Positions 1 to 8,599 of a stretch of 30,442 bases of DNA are shown here, one piece after another. The DNA lies in NCBI GenBank assembly GCA_050742335.1, contig JBOGIR010000533.1, positions 1-30,442 on the forward strand, read 5' to 3'. Each line of letters begins with the position of its first letter. The first letter of the stretch is position 1. Below the pieces are notes generated by a model. That model had not been told where the DNA came from. It made no database searches and saw only the letters and a list, made by a program, of their open reading frames with translations. This DNA comes from DATCJA01 sp050742335. GTDB taxonomy: Bacteria > Acidobacteriota > Vicinamibacteria > Vicinamibacterales > UBA2999. Position numbers and translations under genes: made by a program.

Positions 1-317
1 AGCGTACCGACCGTGCGTCGCACCGGCGACAGGCGCCATTTCCAGAGGTCCACGGGATACGGCGACAGCCACGAACTGGCGACCGCCGCTCGGAATCTGG
101 CATCACCGCGTTTCGGGACGACATAGGGAATCGAGATGACGCGATGACAGTGTGAGAGCCGGCGGGCCAACCCGTCAGGGTCATCGCCAGCACCGTGCGT
201 CGTCAGGATCGTCACGCGGTGACGGCGCGCCAGCTCCGAGACGATCTGCAGGCTGCGGACGCGCCCGCCGGTAGTGGCGGGCCAGAGGCCGCCCATCTTC
301 ACCCAGAGAATGTGCAT
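1..317 (-). CDS. GT4-type glycosyltransferase, N-terminal 105 residues (runs off the window)
   Basis: The translation begins MHILWVKMGGLWPATTGG and continues with RVRSLQIVSELARRHRVTILTTHG. This is the usual GT-B opening: a first beta strand, a glycine-rich loop (residues 9-18) and the helix that carries the list of names searched, then a second strand. The start ATG at 317 overlaps the 3' end of the asparagine synthase gene by 19 nt, which supports translational coupling within the same operon. Members of this family transfer a sugar from a nucleotide-sugar to the growing lipid-linked glycan on the cytoplasmic face of the membrane. The C-terminal donor-binding half lies outside the window, so donor specificity cannot be judged. 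The similarity to the TIGR03087-like sugar transferases of EPS loci is an impression only. Confidence 0.75.
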   Translation of the reverse strand, partial: MHILWVKMGGLWPATTGGRVRSLQIVSELARRHRVTILTTHGAGDDPDGLARRLSHCHRVISIPYVVPKRGDARFRAAVASSWLSPYPVDLWKWRLSPVRRTVGT

Positions 318-2218
318 GGTAGGTGAGTGGTGACACTTCGTGACTTCGTGGTTTGAAAGGGCAACGCGTCGAGGAAGCGGCGGCACCAGAGCTCGAACGA
401 CAGCACCGTCCAGAGCTGCAGGTCGAGCGCCCGGCCGCGGTCGTTGAGCCGCAGCAGCCGGTCGATGTACCGGAGGTCGAAGACCCCGCGCTGCCGGCAG
501 GTGTCCGACAGGAGAAGGTCGCGTGCAAACTCTGCGAGATCGCGTCGAAACCAGTGGGCCAGCGGCACGGCGAACCCGTGCTTCGGCCGGTCGATGATGG
601 CGTCGGGCAACACGCCGCGCAGCGCCCGCTTGAACAGATACTTCGTGGTGCCGTCGCGGAGGCGGAATCGCGCCGGCACGGTGGCGGCAAATTCCACCAG
701 CGTGTGGTCGAGCAGCGCCGGCCGCGCCTCGATCGAGTGGGCCATCGTCATCCGGTCGACCTTGGTGAGGATGTCGAGCGGCAGATAGTGCGTGAGGTCG
801 CGGTACTGAAGGGCCCACAGCCAGTCGTCACCGGCAGCACCCAGCGTTGAGAGCCCGTCCGCCCACGGATTGTGCCGCCTCACCTCGTCGAGCGCGTCGC
901 GGCGGAACAGCCGGGGAAGCTCGTCGGCATGAAACAGCGACGAGGCGTCGAGATACCGGCTCGGCCCCGTAAGAGCCAGATGCCGGAGGAACCGGCGGCC
1001 GTACATGCCGTGCGGCATCAGGGCGCCGATCGCGCCGGCGCATCGCTTGATCGGACGGGGCAGCCCGTCGTACGCGCGTTCCCGCCCCTCGACCACGTAT
1101 TTGTCGTAGCCGGCAAACAGCTCGTCGCCGCCGTCGCCGCTCAACACCACCTTCACGTGCTCGGAGGCGAGCTTCGACACGATGTAGGTGGGGATGGCCG
1201 ACGTGTCGCCGAAGGGTTCGTCGAGGTACCACGTGAGGTCCTCCACCGTCTGCACGACGTCGGGACGGAGGACGAGGTCGTAGTGATCGGTGCCAAACTG
1301 CGCCGCCACGGCGCGGGCGTGCGCCAGCTCGTCGAAGCCGGCTTCGGCAAAGCCGATGGAGAACGTCTTCAGGCGTCCAGCGGCCGGCTTTGCCATCATG
1401 GCCACCACGGCGCTCGAGTCGATGCCGCCGCTCAGAAACGCGCCCACGGGCACGTCGCTGATCTGATGCGCGGTCACGGCGTCGTGCAGCCGCTCCCGCA
1501 GGCGCTCGACGAGGGTGTCTTCGCTGGCGGACTCGTCCGGCTCGCACGTCACGTCCCAGTAACGCTCCACTCGCAGCGGCCGATGCGGCGTGGCGACCGC
1601 TACCCGGGCGGGTTCGAGCTTGGCGATGCCACCGACAATGCTCTGGTCGGCGGGTGTGGCCAGGAACGTGAAGAGGTGCCCGACCGCCTGCCAGCTCAGC
1701 GATCGATCCATGCCGTCGAGCTGAAGCAGAGGCTTGAGCTCCGACGCAAACGCGAGCTGACCGTCGCGCTCTGCGTAGTAGAGGGGCTTGATGCCAAGGC
1801 GGTCGCGCGCGAGCAGCACCTGACGCCGGCGGCTGTCCCAGATGGCAAACGCGAACATACCTCTGAGGTAGTTGACGCACCGGGGGCCGACATCCTCGTA
1901 CAGATGCACGATCGTTTCGGTGTCGGTGGACGTCCGCAGCGTGTGTCCCCTGGACTCGAGCTGACGGCGCAACTGCGGGTAGTTGTAGATTTCGCCGTTG
2001 AACACAATCCACACCGAGCAGTCTTCGTTCGAGATCGGCTGGTGGCCCTTGTCGAGGTCGATGATGCTCAGCCGCCGCATCCCGAGCGCCACACCGTCGC
2101 CCAGGTAGATCCCTTCGTCGTCCGGGCCACGGTGGACCATGGCGCCGCACATCGCCCGGATCTCGTGTTCGAAGATCGGGCGCCGGTCCCAGCGGATGAT
2201 GCCGGCAATTCCGCACAT
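299..2218 (-). CDS. asnB: Asparagine synthase (glutamine-hydrolysing)-type amidotransferase
   Basis: 639 residues, the size of class II asparagine synthetases. The protein begins MCGIAGI, so after Met removal Cys2 is the N-terminal glutaminase nucleophile. NGEIYN (74-79) and the RLSIIDL segment near 49 belong to the Ntn glutaminase domain. The ATP-pyrophosphatase loop SGGIDSS lies at 263-269 in the C-terminal synthetase domain. Both half-reactions therefore look intact: glutamine hydrolysis, ammonia tunnelling and AMP-activation of a carboxylate. In EPS loci such proteins (TIGR03108-type, XrtA-associated amidotransferases) are thought to amidate a uronic acid or similar sugar carboxylate rather than make free asparagine, and its location between flippase and glycosyltransferase genes fits this. 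The upstream spacer (2219-2359) holds a palindromic repeat cluster, so it may have its own transcript or follow the flippase gene by read-through. Confidence 0.9.
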   Translation of the reverse strand: MCGIAGIIRWDRRPIFEHEIRAMCGAMVHRGPDDEGIYLGDGVALGMRRLSIIDLDKGHQPISNEDCSVWIVFNGEIYNYPQLRRQLESRGHTLRTSTDTETIVHLYEDVGPRCVNYLRGMFAFAIWDSRRRQVLLARDRLGIKPLYYAERDGQLAFASELKPLLQLDGMDRSLSWQAVGHLFTFLATPADQSIVGGIAKLEPARVAVATPHRPLRVERYWDVTCEPDESASEDTLVERLRERLHDAVTAHQISDVPVGAFLSGGIDSSAVVAMMAKPAAGRLKTFSIGFAEAGFDELAHARAVAAQFGTDHYDLVLRPDVVQTVEDLTWYLDEPFGDTSAIPTYIVSKLASEHVKVVLSGDGGDELFAGYDKYVVEGRERAYDGLPRPIKRCAGAIGALMPHGMYGRRFLRHLALTGPSRYLDASSLFHADELPRLFRRDALDEVRRHNPWADGLSTLGAAGDDWLWALQYRDLTHYLPLDILTKVDRMTMAHSIEARPALLDHTLVEFAATVPARFRLRDGTTKYLFKRALRGVLPDAIIDRPKHGFAVPLAHWFRRDLAEFARDLLLSDTCRQRGVFDLRYIDRLLRLNDRGRALDLQLWTVLSFELWCRRFLDALPFQTTKSRSVTTHLPCTFSG

Positions 2219-2240
2219 AGATGGGTGCCTAGTGCTTGGT

Positions 2241-2418
2241 GTACGTGTCCGGCTTTAGCCGGACCGGCGACGGGTCCGTTTAAAGGCGGACACTACGTAC
2301 CGACTGGCGACGTGGCGCCGTCCTGACGTACGTAGTGTCCGGCTTTAGCCGGACCGTGATCAGTACGTGGTGTCCGGCTTTAGCCGGACCTTGCTCGTGC
2401 CGGCTTTCAGCCGGACCA
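2241..2418. repeat. REP-like palindrome cluster (five units, mixed orientation)
   Basis: Five copies of a roughly 28-nt unit whose core is GTCCGGCTTTAGCCGGAC, a perfect 8-bp stem with a TT loop, preceded by GTACGTAGT. Units lie at about 2241-2264, 2272-2301 (inverted), 2326-2355, 2363-2390 and 2398-2418. The first two are head to head, as in enterobacterial BIMEs. The cluster covers the whole spacer between the flippase and asnB and overlaps the flippase 3' end, where it encodes the tail KVRLKPDTTY. None of the stems is followed by a T-tract on either strand, so they are not clear intrinsic terminators. Confidence 0.9.
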
Positions 2419-3838
2419 CAGACAGCGCGGCCGACTTCCGGAGCGCGGCGGGGACACCGCTCGTCAGGAGCGCGTAGGTCGCCGCGTAGATCGCCGCGCC
2501 GGCGACGAACGTGACGAGCGGCGGCCACTCGACGGTGGCCTGGAGCCATCTGACCGGCACGACGGAGAGAACCGAAATCGCCGCAATGCCGGCCAGACGC
2601 CGCCAGGGAAGCGCGCCGCCAAGCCCGGTGTGCATGAGCGAGGCGACACGCACGACGCCCAGTGTCTTGGTCGTCGTCAACCCGAGCAGCGTGACGAGGA
2701 CGGCGCCGGCCAAACCGAATGACGAGAGAAACCCGCCAATCAGACCCGCGACACAGACGAAGCGGACGAGGTTCATGACGAGCAGGAACCGCGTTTGCGC
2801 ATACACCCGAAGCACCGCGTCCACCGCCATCACCGCCGGCAGCATCGTCAGGACCCACACGACGAAAATGGGAATGCTGGCGGCGTACGTGGTGGTGAAG
2901 AGGCCGACGATCAGGTTGTGCGCTCCGGCGATGAGCAGCGCCGCGAGCGGAAAGATCAGAAGCGCCAGGCGGCAGACGGTGTCGTGCCAGAGCGCCACCG
3001 CCGCCGGTCCGCGCGGCAGATCGGCCATCTTCACCATGAGGACGTTCACGGTCGAGGTGACGATCAGGTCGTACAGGGGAATCTGCAGACAGCCGATCGC
3101 ATAGACGGCGAACGTGGCGGCGTCGAAGCGTGCGGCCACGACGTACTGGTGGTAGTTGATGAGCACCACTTCGATGCCGACCGCCAGCGCAAACGGCAGG
3201 GCGTAGGCCAACTGCTGCCGCCAGAGTGAGGCGTCCACTCGAAGCTCGCGGCCGCAAACACGCCATACGGCCACCACCGTGGCCGCCAGCCGCAGCCCGG
3301 CAAACACCGTGGCGCCGATGAACACCGCCTCGAGGCTGCCGACGAGCAGCGCCGGGGCGACAAACAGCAGCGTCCGTACGATGTCGGAGATCGCATATGT
3401 CACGGCCGCCGCCAGGTGCTGGCACCGCGACACCATCACAATCTCGAGAACGGTGGTCGTCAGCATGAACGTGAGGAAGAGTCCGAGCAGTACCGCATGT
3501 GCCGCAAGATCCGGATTCATCCACCCGGCAAGTGCCGGGCGCGCGAGGTAGAGCACCCCGATGGAGGCTGCGCCCACCAGCGCGAGCGTCGCGATGGCGT
3601 TGCCGGCATATCGGCCGGCAAGATGGGGCGCCTTGGGCACGAAGTAGTAGAGGCTTTCCGCCATGCCGAGCTGCAGCACGCCGTACAACGTGGCGTAGAT
3701 CAGGAAGAACTGCTTGTAGACGCCGAAGATGGCGGGGTCGAACAGGCGAGCCAGCACGATGCCGATCGCAAACGACGCCGCCAGACCGACGCTCCGGCCC
3801 GTGACGAGCAGCAGGGCGGGACGCGACGTGCTATCCAT
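2360..3838 (-). CDS. Wzx-like polysaccharide flippase (MOP superfamily)
   Basis: 492 residues, almost entirely hydrophobic, with about 12-14 predicted membrane segments. The opening LLVTGRSVGLAASFAIGIVL followed by ARLFDPAIFGVYKQFFLIYA is typical of O-antigen/EPS flippases of the MOP superfamily (Polysacc_synt). These proteins move the undecaprenyl-diphosphate-linked repeat unit from the cytoplasmic to the periplasmic leaflet. The ATG at 3838 overlaps the deacetylase stop codon by 8 nt. The last ten or so residues, KVRLKPDTTY, are encoded by the REP-like repeat at 2363-2390 and are not part of the family fold; the original stop codon was presumably lost or displaced by the insertion. Substrate identity cannot be read from the sequence. 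Confidence 0.85.
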   Translation of the reverse strand: MDSTSRPALLLVTGRSVGLAASFAIGIVLARLFDPAIFGVYKQFFLIYATLYGVLQLGMAESLYYFVPKAPHLAGRYAGNAIATLALVGAASIGVLYLARPALAGWMNPDLAAHAVLLGLFLTFMLTTTVLEIVMVSRCQHLAAAVTYAISDIVRTLLFVAPALLVGSLEAVFIGATVFAGLRLAATVVAVWRVCGRELRVDASLWRQQLAYALPFALAVGIEVVLINYHQYVVAARFDAATFAVYAIGCLQIPLYDLIVTSTVNVLMVKMADLPRGPAAVALWHDTVCRLALLIFPLAALLIAGAHNLIVGLFTTTYAASIPIFVVWVLTMLPAVMAVDAVLRVYAQTRFLLVMNLVRFVCVAGLIGGFLSSFGLAGAVLVTLLGLTTTKTLGVVRVASLMHTGLGGALPWRRLAGIAAISVLSVVPVRWLQATVEWPPLVTFVAGAAIYAATYALLTSGVPAALRKSAALSVVRLKAGTSKVRLKPDTTY

Positions 3839-4967
3839 GCGCCTCGACCTTTCCCGCGTGCACGCGCGCGCACCGGCGCGCGGGCGGCCAGAGATCCTGG
3901 ACCTGACAGTTCAGGATGGCCGGAGAGAAACGGCCGTCGGCGTCAACCGACGAGCCCTGCCACAACAGCAACCGTTCGATCGTGAGGCCCGGATGCCGCA
4001 CGTCGCCGTGCCGGCACGCCGTGTACGCGAACTCGTATCCCGCGCGCTGCACGGCCTCGACGATGGCGGGGGTGAATTGGCCACCGGGATAGGCGAAGTG
4101 CCTGATCGGCTCGCCGAGGTAGCGTGCGAGCCGCCGCTTCGACCCCGTGAGCTCTTCGACCACGACATCGAACGTCTCGGTGGGCAGGGACACATGGCTC
4201 TTGGTGTGCGAGCCAATCGTGATCCCCGCCTTGCTCATTTCAGCGAGCTCCGCCCAGCTGAGGATCAGCGGGACGTGACGAAATCCGTTGCCGACGGTGG
4301 CTTCGAGGCCGTCCATGAGGCGGTGCACGTCGGCGAGCGGGAGTTCCGGGAGGATCGACGAGACGGCGAGCAGGGGATTGTGCATCGCCACCGGATTCCG
4401 TGTGATGCATGCGGCCGGGAGCCGAAGCGCGTGGAAGAGGCCGGTGAACTCGCGCAGCGGATCGCCCCACGTCGCAAACGCCTTCGTGATCAGGTGGTAC
4501 AGCTTGTCGTGAACCTGCCAGAACGGTTTGCCGACGAGATCGGTCACGACGAAGACGCCCGCCGGGATCCCTTTTCGCTTCAGCACGGGGAACGCCTGCT
4601 CGTACACGTCACGGTAGCCATCGTCGAACGTCACCGCGGCGACCGGTCGGGTGAGACGCCTGCCGCCGGCGACGTGCTCGCCGATGTCGTCCAGCGTGCC
4701 GAAGGTGAAGCGGCGGCCGATACAGTCGAGATGCCGCTCGAACATCCTGGTGCTGATCAGCATGCTCGGCATCTCGGTTCGAGCGGCGGCTCCGAAGTCC
4801 TCGACCACGCGGTGGTAGCCGAGCACGAGCGGCCGATCGGCCCTGCGTGCCAGGGACGAGGCGAAGCCGTGCGCGTGCGCCCGCGAAATGGTCGACGCCA
4901 GCGCGTCCTTGAGACGCGAGCGCCAGCGGGTCGGGGATCTAGGCCAGGGGTGAGTTGACATGGACAT
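3831..4967 (-). CDS. Polysaccharide deacetylase (NodB/CE4 family)
   Basis: 378 residues from the ATG at 4967. A GTG six codons upstream (4985) and an ATG two codons downstream (4961) are alternatives and none has a strong ribosome site. The CE4 motifs are present: TFDDGY at 113-118, whose Asp residues supply the catalytic base and a metal ligand, HTKSH at 254-258, the metal-binding His pair, and FAYPGGQF near 292-299. A segment of about 100 residues is inserted between motif 1 and motif 2. There is no signal peptide, so the enzyme probably acts in the cytoplasm on an intermediate or is exported by an unrecognised route. It probably removes N- or O-acetyl groups from an amino sugar of the EPS, which is notable beside three acyltransferase genes that could re-acylate the freed position. 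Confidence 0.85.
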   Translation of the reverse strand: MSMSTHPWPRSPTRWRSRLKDALASTISRAHAHGFASSLARRADRPLVLGYHRVVEDFGAAARTEMPSMLISTRMFERHLDCIGRRFTFGTLDDIGEHVAGGRRLTRPVAAVTFDDGYRDVYEQAFPVLKRKGIPAGVFVVTDLVGKPFWQVHDKLYHLITKAFATWGDPLREFTGLFHALRLPAACITRNPVAMHNPLLAVSSILPELPLADVHRLMDGLEATVGNGFRHVPLILSWAELAEMSKAGITIGSHTKSHVSLPTETFDVVVEELTGSKRRLARYLGEPIRHFAYPGGQFTPAIVEAVQRAGYEFAYTACRHGDVRHPGLTIERLLLWQGSSVDADGRFSPAILNCQVQDLWPPARRCARVHAGKVEAHG

Positions 4968-4994
4968 GTGGAAACCGTCGTTCACACTTCTGGG

Positions 4995-5157
4995 TTCTCA
5001 GTGCTCAGTTCGTGTTCAGGTTCGGTTCGGAGTTCGAGGTTCGACAGTTCGATGTTCGGACAGCCGCTCGTCTGGAACACCGAACCGTGAACAATGAACC
5101 CGGAACCGAACGTGAACACGAACCGAGAAGCGAGAACTGAGAAGCGTGAACGACACG
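4995..5157. repeat. Low-complexity GAACNNGAACC-type imperfect repeat
   Basis: A stretch built of imperfect GTTCG/GTTCA words on one strand (GAAC on the other). It forms the 3' end of the acyltransferase gene and the upstream spacer of the deacetylase. Its right part, CACGAACCGAGAAG followed by a CTGAGAAG-type word and GTGAACGAC, recurs at 27337-27374 with small changes. It looks like a mobile or amplified non-coding block rather than coding sequence. Confidence 0.55.
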
Positions 5158-6282
5158 ATGCACGAAGGTCCCGAGCCGTCGTCGCGCTTCGACTGCCGCA
5201 TGATGGAACCTGCCGCCGAGATGCGGGGGGAACAGATGAATCTGTTGCAGCGCTCGCGCGTCGGCAGTCCAGAGCCACTTGTACGGCTCTGTCCCCCACA
5301 GCAGATCGAAGGTATGCATCCCTTCATCGAGGGCCGCACGAATCGTGAGGGCCATCAGCACGAGGCCGATGCCATGGCGCTCGTAGCGGTCGTCGAATCC
5401 GTGCTGATAGAAATGGAACTGGCCGTTGTAGCCGAAGCCGTACATCACGGCCGCGGTGACGCCGTTCAGCCGAAGCGTGTACATCCGCAGCCAGCCCGAC
5501 GCGAGCATCCGCTGCGTCGCCTCGTCGTGAAAGACGCGCAGCGCGGGCGTGAGAAACGCCGTGGAGCCGCCATGGGCCCGAAACCGCCGCTCGTGAAAAT
5601 CGAAGAGCGCCGATAATGCGTCGCGCCGTGCGGGCTCGGCCGCGACCGGCTCGAATGTCGGCTCGAACTGCTGCGCGAGCGCTCTGAGACGGCGCCGCAC
5701 GTTGGCGCGATGCGCGGCGCCGCGTGTGGCCAGATAGGAGTCCCACGTGTGACCCGCAAGGTCGATGACCGGGCAGGTTCCGTTCGGCACCGTTGACGCC
5801 GTCCACCCGTCATGGCGGAGCCGATCGGCGACGTCCGCAATTGTCGAGCGTTCGAGGACATGGTCCAGCCGCAGCGCCCGCCGCTGCCGGCCGAGGACGC
5901 GCGCGACCGCCGGCAGGGCGTCGGCCTCGTGTCCCGCCCGCACGATGACATCCAGATAGTCGGAGCCGGCGTGCCCCGTGCCGAGGAACTCGAGACGCGG
6001 GATCCAGCCGAACGCGCGCGTGGCCATCAGCGGCGCCACCGCCATCAGCCGGTTGTCCGACCAGGCCGCGACGGTCTGCAGAGCGGCCGTCCCCCTCAGG
6101 TGCGTCCACCAGGTGTGCAGCCACTCCCAGGTGAGAAACGGGTGGTTCGCGGCGCTGGCGCACAACAGCTCGTTCCAGTGCGGGCGGAGCGCTGCCAGTC
6201 CCGAGAGATCCTCGATGCACTCGACTCTCGTGATTCCGCGCAGGGCCGCTGGGGCGAGCGCGAGGTCGGCGACGGGCGTCAT
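5005..6282 (-). CDS. CelD/BcsL-type acyltransferase (GNAT fold, FemAB-like), copy 1
   Basis: 425 residues from the ATG at 6282, whose ATGA overlaps the stop of the DegT gene. The open frame extends further upstream, but this ATG is better because the extension lies in the DegT coding region. The N-terminal half contains LRPHWNELLCASAANHPFLT and WEWLHTWWTHL, the usual opening of CelD/BcsL (Acetyltransf_6) proteins. The C-terminal GNAT fold contains FHFYQHGFDDRYERHGIG and then FDLLWGTEPYKWLW, the family hallmark. Such enzymes transfer an acyl or aminoacyl group, probably to an amino sugar of the polymer. The last 40-45 residues (from about SQFSLLGS) are encoded by the low-complexity repeat at 4995-5157 and are probably not functional. 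Donor and acceptor are unknown. Confidence 0.8.
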   Translation of the reverse strand: MTPVADLALAPAALRGITRVECIEDLSGLAALRPHWNELLCASAANHPFLTWEWLHTWWTHLRGTAALQTVAAWSDNRLMAVAPLMATRAFGWIPRLEFLGTGHAGSDYLDVIVRAGHEADALPAVARVLGRQRRALRLDHVLERSTIADVADRLRHDGWTASTVPNGTCPVIDLAGHTWDSYLATRGAAHRANVRRRLRALAQQFEPTFEPVAAEPARRDALSALFDFHERRFRAHGGSTAFLTPALRVFHDEATQRMLASGWLRMYTLRLNGVTAAVMYGFGYNGQFHFYQHGFDDRYERHGIGLVLMALTIRAALDEGMHTFDLLWGTEPYKWLWTADARALQQIHLFPPHLGGRFHHAAVEARRRLGTFVHRVVHASQFSLLGSCSRSVPGSLFTVRCSRRAAVRTSNCRTSNSEPNLNTN

Positions 6283-7448
6283 CGGACCGCTCTCCCCGCG
6301 ATGAGGTCCGACACCTGCCGCGCGACGTACGTCACCTGCTGCAGGCTCAGATCCTGGTGAATCGGCAGCTCGATCACATGCGCACGCAGGAACCTCGCGT
6401 CCTCGGACATTTCCCCTCCCGATTCCGTGCTCTCGTTCCAGAACTCGAGCGCCTCCACGCCACGCCGTTGCAGCGCGGAGGCCGCGGCGTGCTTGCTTGG
6501 GACGAGAACCGGAAAGAACAGCGGACACACGCCATCCGGCAGATGTGGAAACAGGCGGACGACGCGCGTGTCGAGCAGCGAGTCGAGGAGCCGGTAGTTG
6601 TCCATCCGGCGCTGACGAATGTCGTGCATGTCGAACCGGTCGAGCAGCCGCGTGGAGACCGGCGACATCGCCAGATCGACCTCGTCGAGGTTGAAGCCGA
6701 TGTCGCCGACGTTGGCGCGACGCACCTCCAGTGCGCCCGCCACCAGGCCGAGCGCGCGTTTGGTCAGGTGCAGCGCCGCGCCCACGCCGTTCGCCCGGCC
6801 ACGGATGCGCTGCACCAGCAGCTCGGCGGTGCGCCCCATCACCGACGCCGACCCTGCGTCATGAAGCTGCAGGCGGTCGAGCGCGCCGAGGCGCGGCCCG
6901 TTCTGGATGAGCAGCGCGCCGTTCGGCAGCGGCAGCGTCTTGTACAAACAGAAAACCGACCAGTTCCCGAAGCTGCCGAGCGGTCGGCCATTTACCTCGC
7001 TGAGGAGCGACAGCGCGCAGTCTTCGACGAGCAGCATGCCGCGCCGCCGGCAGACATCGACGAGCGGTGCGATCGGCTGCGGCCACCCGATGTAATGGAT
7101 CACGTAGAGCAGGTCCGGGCAGCAGCGATCGCACAGCCGCTCGATCGCCTCGGGATCGAGCTGCATGCGCCGGTCGATCCGGTAGTAGTGAAGGCGGGCG
7201 CCCGCCGCGCGCATCGCCAGAATTTCGTTGCCGCTGTTGTAATCGGGCGCCAGCACCGTCAGGTGCGGGTTGTGCTCGACCAGCGCGCGACATACGTGAT
7301 AGATGGCGTTGCGCGCTCGGTAGAAGGACAGCCGTCCGGGGACGTTCAGCGGATAGCTCGACGTCACGTCCTCCGGCGCGGGGCGGAGCAGATCGACGGC
7401 CGACAGACCTTGGTACGTCGGGACGAACATGCCGGTCACGCCCGCCAT
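6279..7448 (-). CDS. DegT/DnrJ/EryC1-family PLP-dependent aminotransferase-like protein
   Basis: 389 residues. The ATG at 7448 is preceded by GGAGGTGAAGCG, an excellent ribosome site, although it lies 13 nt inside the preceding gene; an ATG at 7430 lacks one. Recognisable parts are APDYNSGNEILAMRAAGARL (the cofactor phosphate region), YVIHYIGWPQP, LLVEDCALSL (the Asp that pairs with the PLP ring nitrogen, near 143) and SVFCLYKTLPLPNGALL, whose Lys170 is the expected Schiff-base residue. These fit a sugar aminotransferase that makes a 4- or 3-amino sugar nucleotide. The sequence SVFCLYK is unusual compared with the common SFHPxK motif, so the protein belongs to a divergent branch. Sitting between two acyltransferase genes, it may supply the amine that they acylate. 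Confidence 0.8.
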   Translation of the reverse strand: MAGVTGMFVPTYQGLSAVDLLRPAPEDVTSSYPLNVPGRLSFYRARNAIYHVCRALVEHNPHLTVLAPDYNSGNEILAMRAAGARLHYYRIDRRMQLDPEAIERLCDRCCPDLLYVIHYIGWPQPIAPLVDVCRRRGMLLVEDCALSLLSEVNGRPLGSFGNWSVFCLYKTLPLPNGALLIQNGPRLGALDRLQLHDAGSASVMGRTAELLVQRIRGRANGVGAALHLTKRALGLVAGALEVRRANVGDIGFNLDEVDLAMSPVSTRLLDRFDMHDIRQRRMDNYRLLDSLLDTRVVRLFPHLPDGVCPLFFPVLVPSKHAAASALQRRGVEALEFWNESTESGGEMSEDARFLRAHVIELPIHQDLSLQQVTYVARQVSDLIAGRAVR

Positions 7449-8599
7449 CGCTTCACCTCCGGTCCCCACTGAAACTTGAGGGCGTGCAGCAGACGCGCGC
7501 GCATCGACCCGGCGAACACGAACAGCCACTCGTGGCCGCGGGTGGTGGAGGTCCATTCGAGCTTCCAGGGCTCGGTGTCGCCGAGGAAGTCCACTTCAGT
7601 GAGCCCGCGCTCGCAGGCATGCCGAATGGCGAAATAGGTGAGCAGCTTGAACGGCGCGCAGGCGGCGTATTCGGGGTCGTATCCCGTCTTGAAGAGGAAC
7701 AGTCGGCGCCGGAAGCAGGCGCCGTACGACGTGGCAATCCGGCGCCCCGCCACGTGCAGGAAGAGCAGGTGCAGCCAGCCGGCTTCGGTCCCACGGTCGA
7801 TGAGCGCCGAATAGAAGCGGAGCACGGCGGGGTCGCACTCGATCGCCGTGCCCGCCTCCTGCTTCCAGCCCGAGGCCTCGAGCCGCCACGCGTCGGCGGA
7901 TGCTGCCTGAATCGCATCGCGATCGATCAGCACCTCCAGTTCGATCTCGCCAAGACGCGTCGCCCTCGACAGACGATTGCGCAGGTTCGATCGGAACTTC
8001 GCGGACAGCCCGTTCCAGTACGTGTCCCAGGTGCCGCTCAACGTGACGAACGGCGAGTCGCTGCTCGCCCAGACACCGGTCCGGCAGCCACTGGCCGCCG
8101 CAAGCGCCGAGAGCGCGACGCACGTGGGCGACGCACGTTCGAGCTGGCTGAACAGAAGGACATCCCACGTGTCGCAAGCGCGGTGAAGAGCGTTCCAGAT
8201 GGCGCGATACGACTCCTCGGGATGCGACGCGACAATCACGTCGGTGCGCGGCGTGTGGTCGTTCTGGATGAAGCGGATGCGGCGCACCGGAACGCCGTGC
8301 ATCACCACCGACTCGCGCATCAACGGGGCAATGGCGGCGATACGGTCGTCGACACGGACGATCAGGAGATGGAGCGTGGCACCGGCGCCGAACGTGTCCC
8401 ACCAGCAGCGCACCCACTCATGGCGAACAAACGGGTGCGCCACGGCGGCGCGGTCGACGGCGTCGTTCCACGGCCGCTCGAGCGCGAGGAACGCGCCGTA
8501 ATCGGTGACGACGTCCACGCTGCAGTCCTGAGTGGTGGAGAGCGGAGGGTGGGTCGTGCCCCACGCGGCCGCCGGAATGGTTGAGGGAACGGGCATCAT
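7436..8599 (-). CDS. CelD/BcsL-type acyltransferase (GNAT fold), copy 2
   Basis: 387 residues, starting at an ATG (8599) whose ATGA overlaps the stop of the GT4 gene; a second ATG follows at once. Key segments are AHPFVRHEWVRCWWDTFG in the N-terminal half, the basic stretch KFRSNLRNRLSRATRLG in the middle (typically preceding the transferase half) and FLFKTGYDPEYAACAPFKLL with VDFLGDTEPWKLEWT near the C terminus. This is the complete Acetyltransf_6 signature. It is clearly a distant paralogue of the product of 5005-6282 and of 18175-19326, not a recent duplicate. A role in acylating a sugar of the repeat unit in the cytoplasm is likely. No membrane segment or signal peptide is seen. Confidence 0.8.
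   Translation of the reverse strand: MMPVPSTIPAAAWGTTHPPLSTTQDCSVDVVTDYGAFLALERPWNDAVDRAAVAHPFVRHEWVRCWWDTFGAGATLHLLIVRVDDRIAAIAPLMRESVVMHGVPVRRIRFIQNDHTPRTDVIVASHPEESYRAIWNALHRACDTWDVLLFSQLERASPTCVALSALAAASGCRTGVWASSDSPFVTLSGTWDTYWNGLSAKFRSNLRNRLSRATRLGEIELEVLIDRDAIQAASADAWRLEASGWKQEAGTAIECDPAVLRFYSALIDRGTEAGWLHLLFLHVAGRRIATSYGACFRRRLFLFKTGYDPEYAACAPFKLLTYFAIRHACERGLTEVDFLGDTEPWKLEWTSTTRGHEWLFVFAGSMRARLLHALKFQWGPEVKRWRA

Noticed and set aside
872..2326. Long plus-strand open frame opposite asnB
   Set aside because: It is a GC-driven antisense shadow: its translation has no family resemblance, and the minus frame is a full asparagine synthase.
2273..2418. Intrinsic terminators at the palindromes
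   Set aside because: Stems are strong but no T-tract follows on either strand, and the same sequence recurs as a dispersed family.
7067..8584. 505-codon plus-strand open frame opposite the DegT and acyltransferase genes
   Set aside because: Antisense to two well-supported genes with family motifs; no domain seen.
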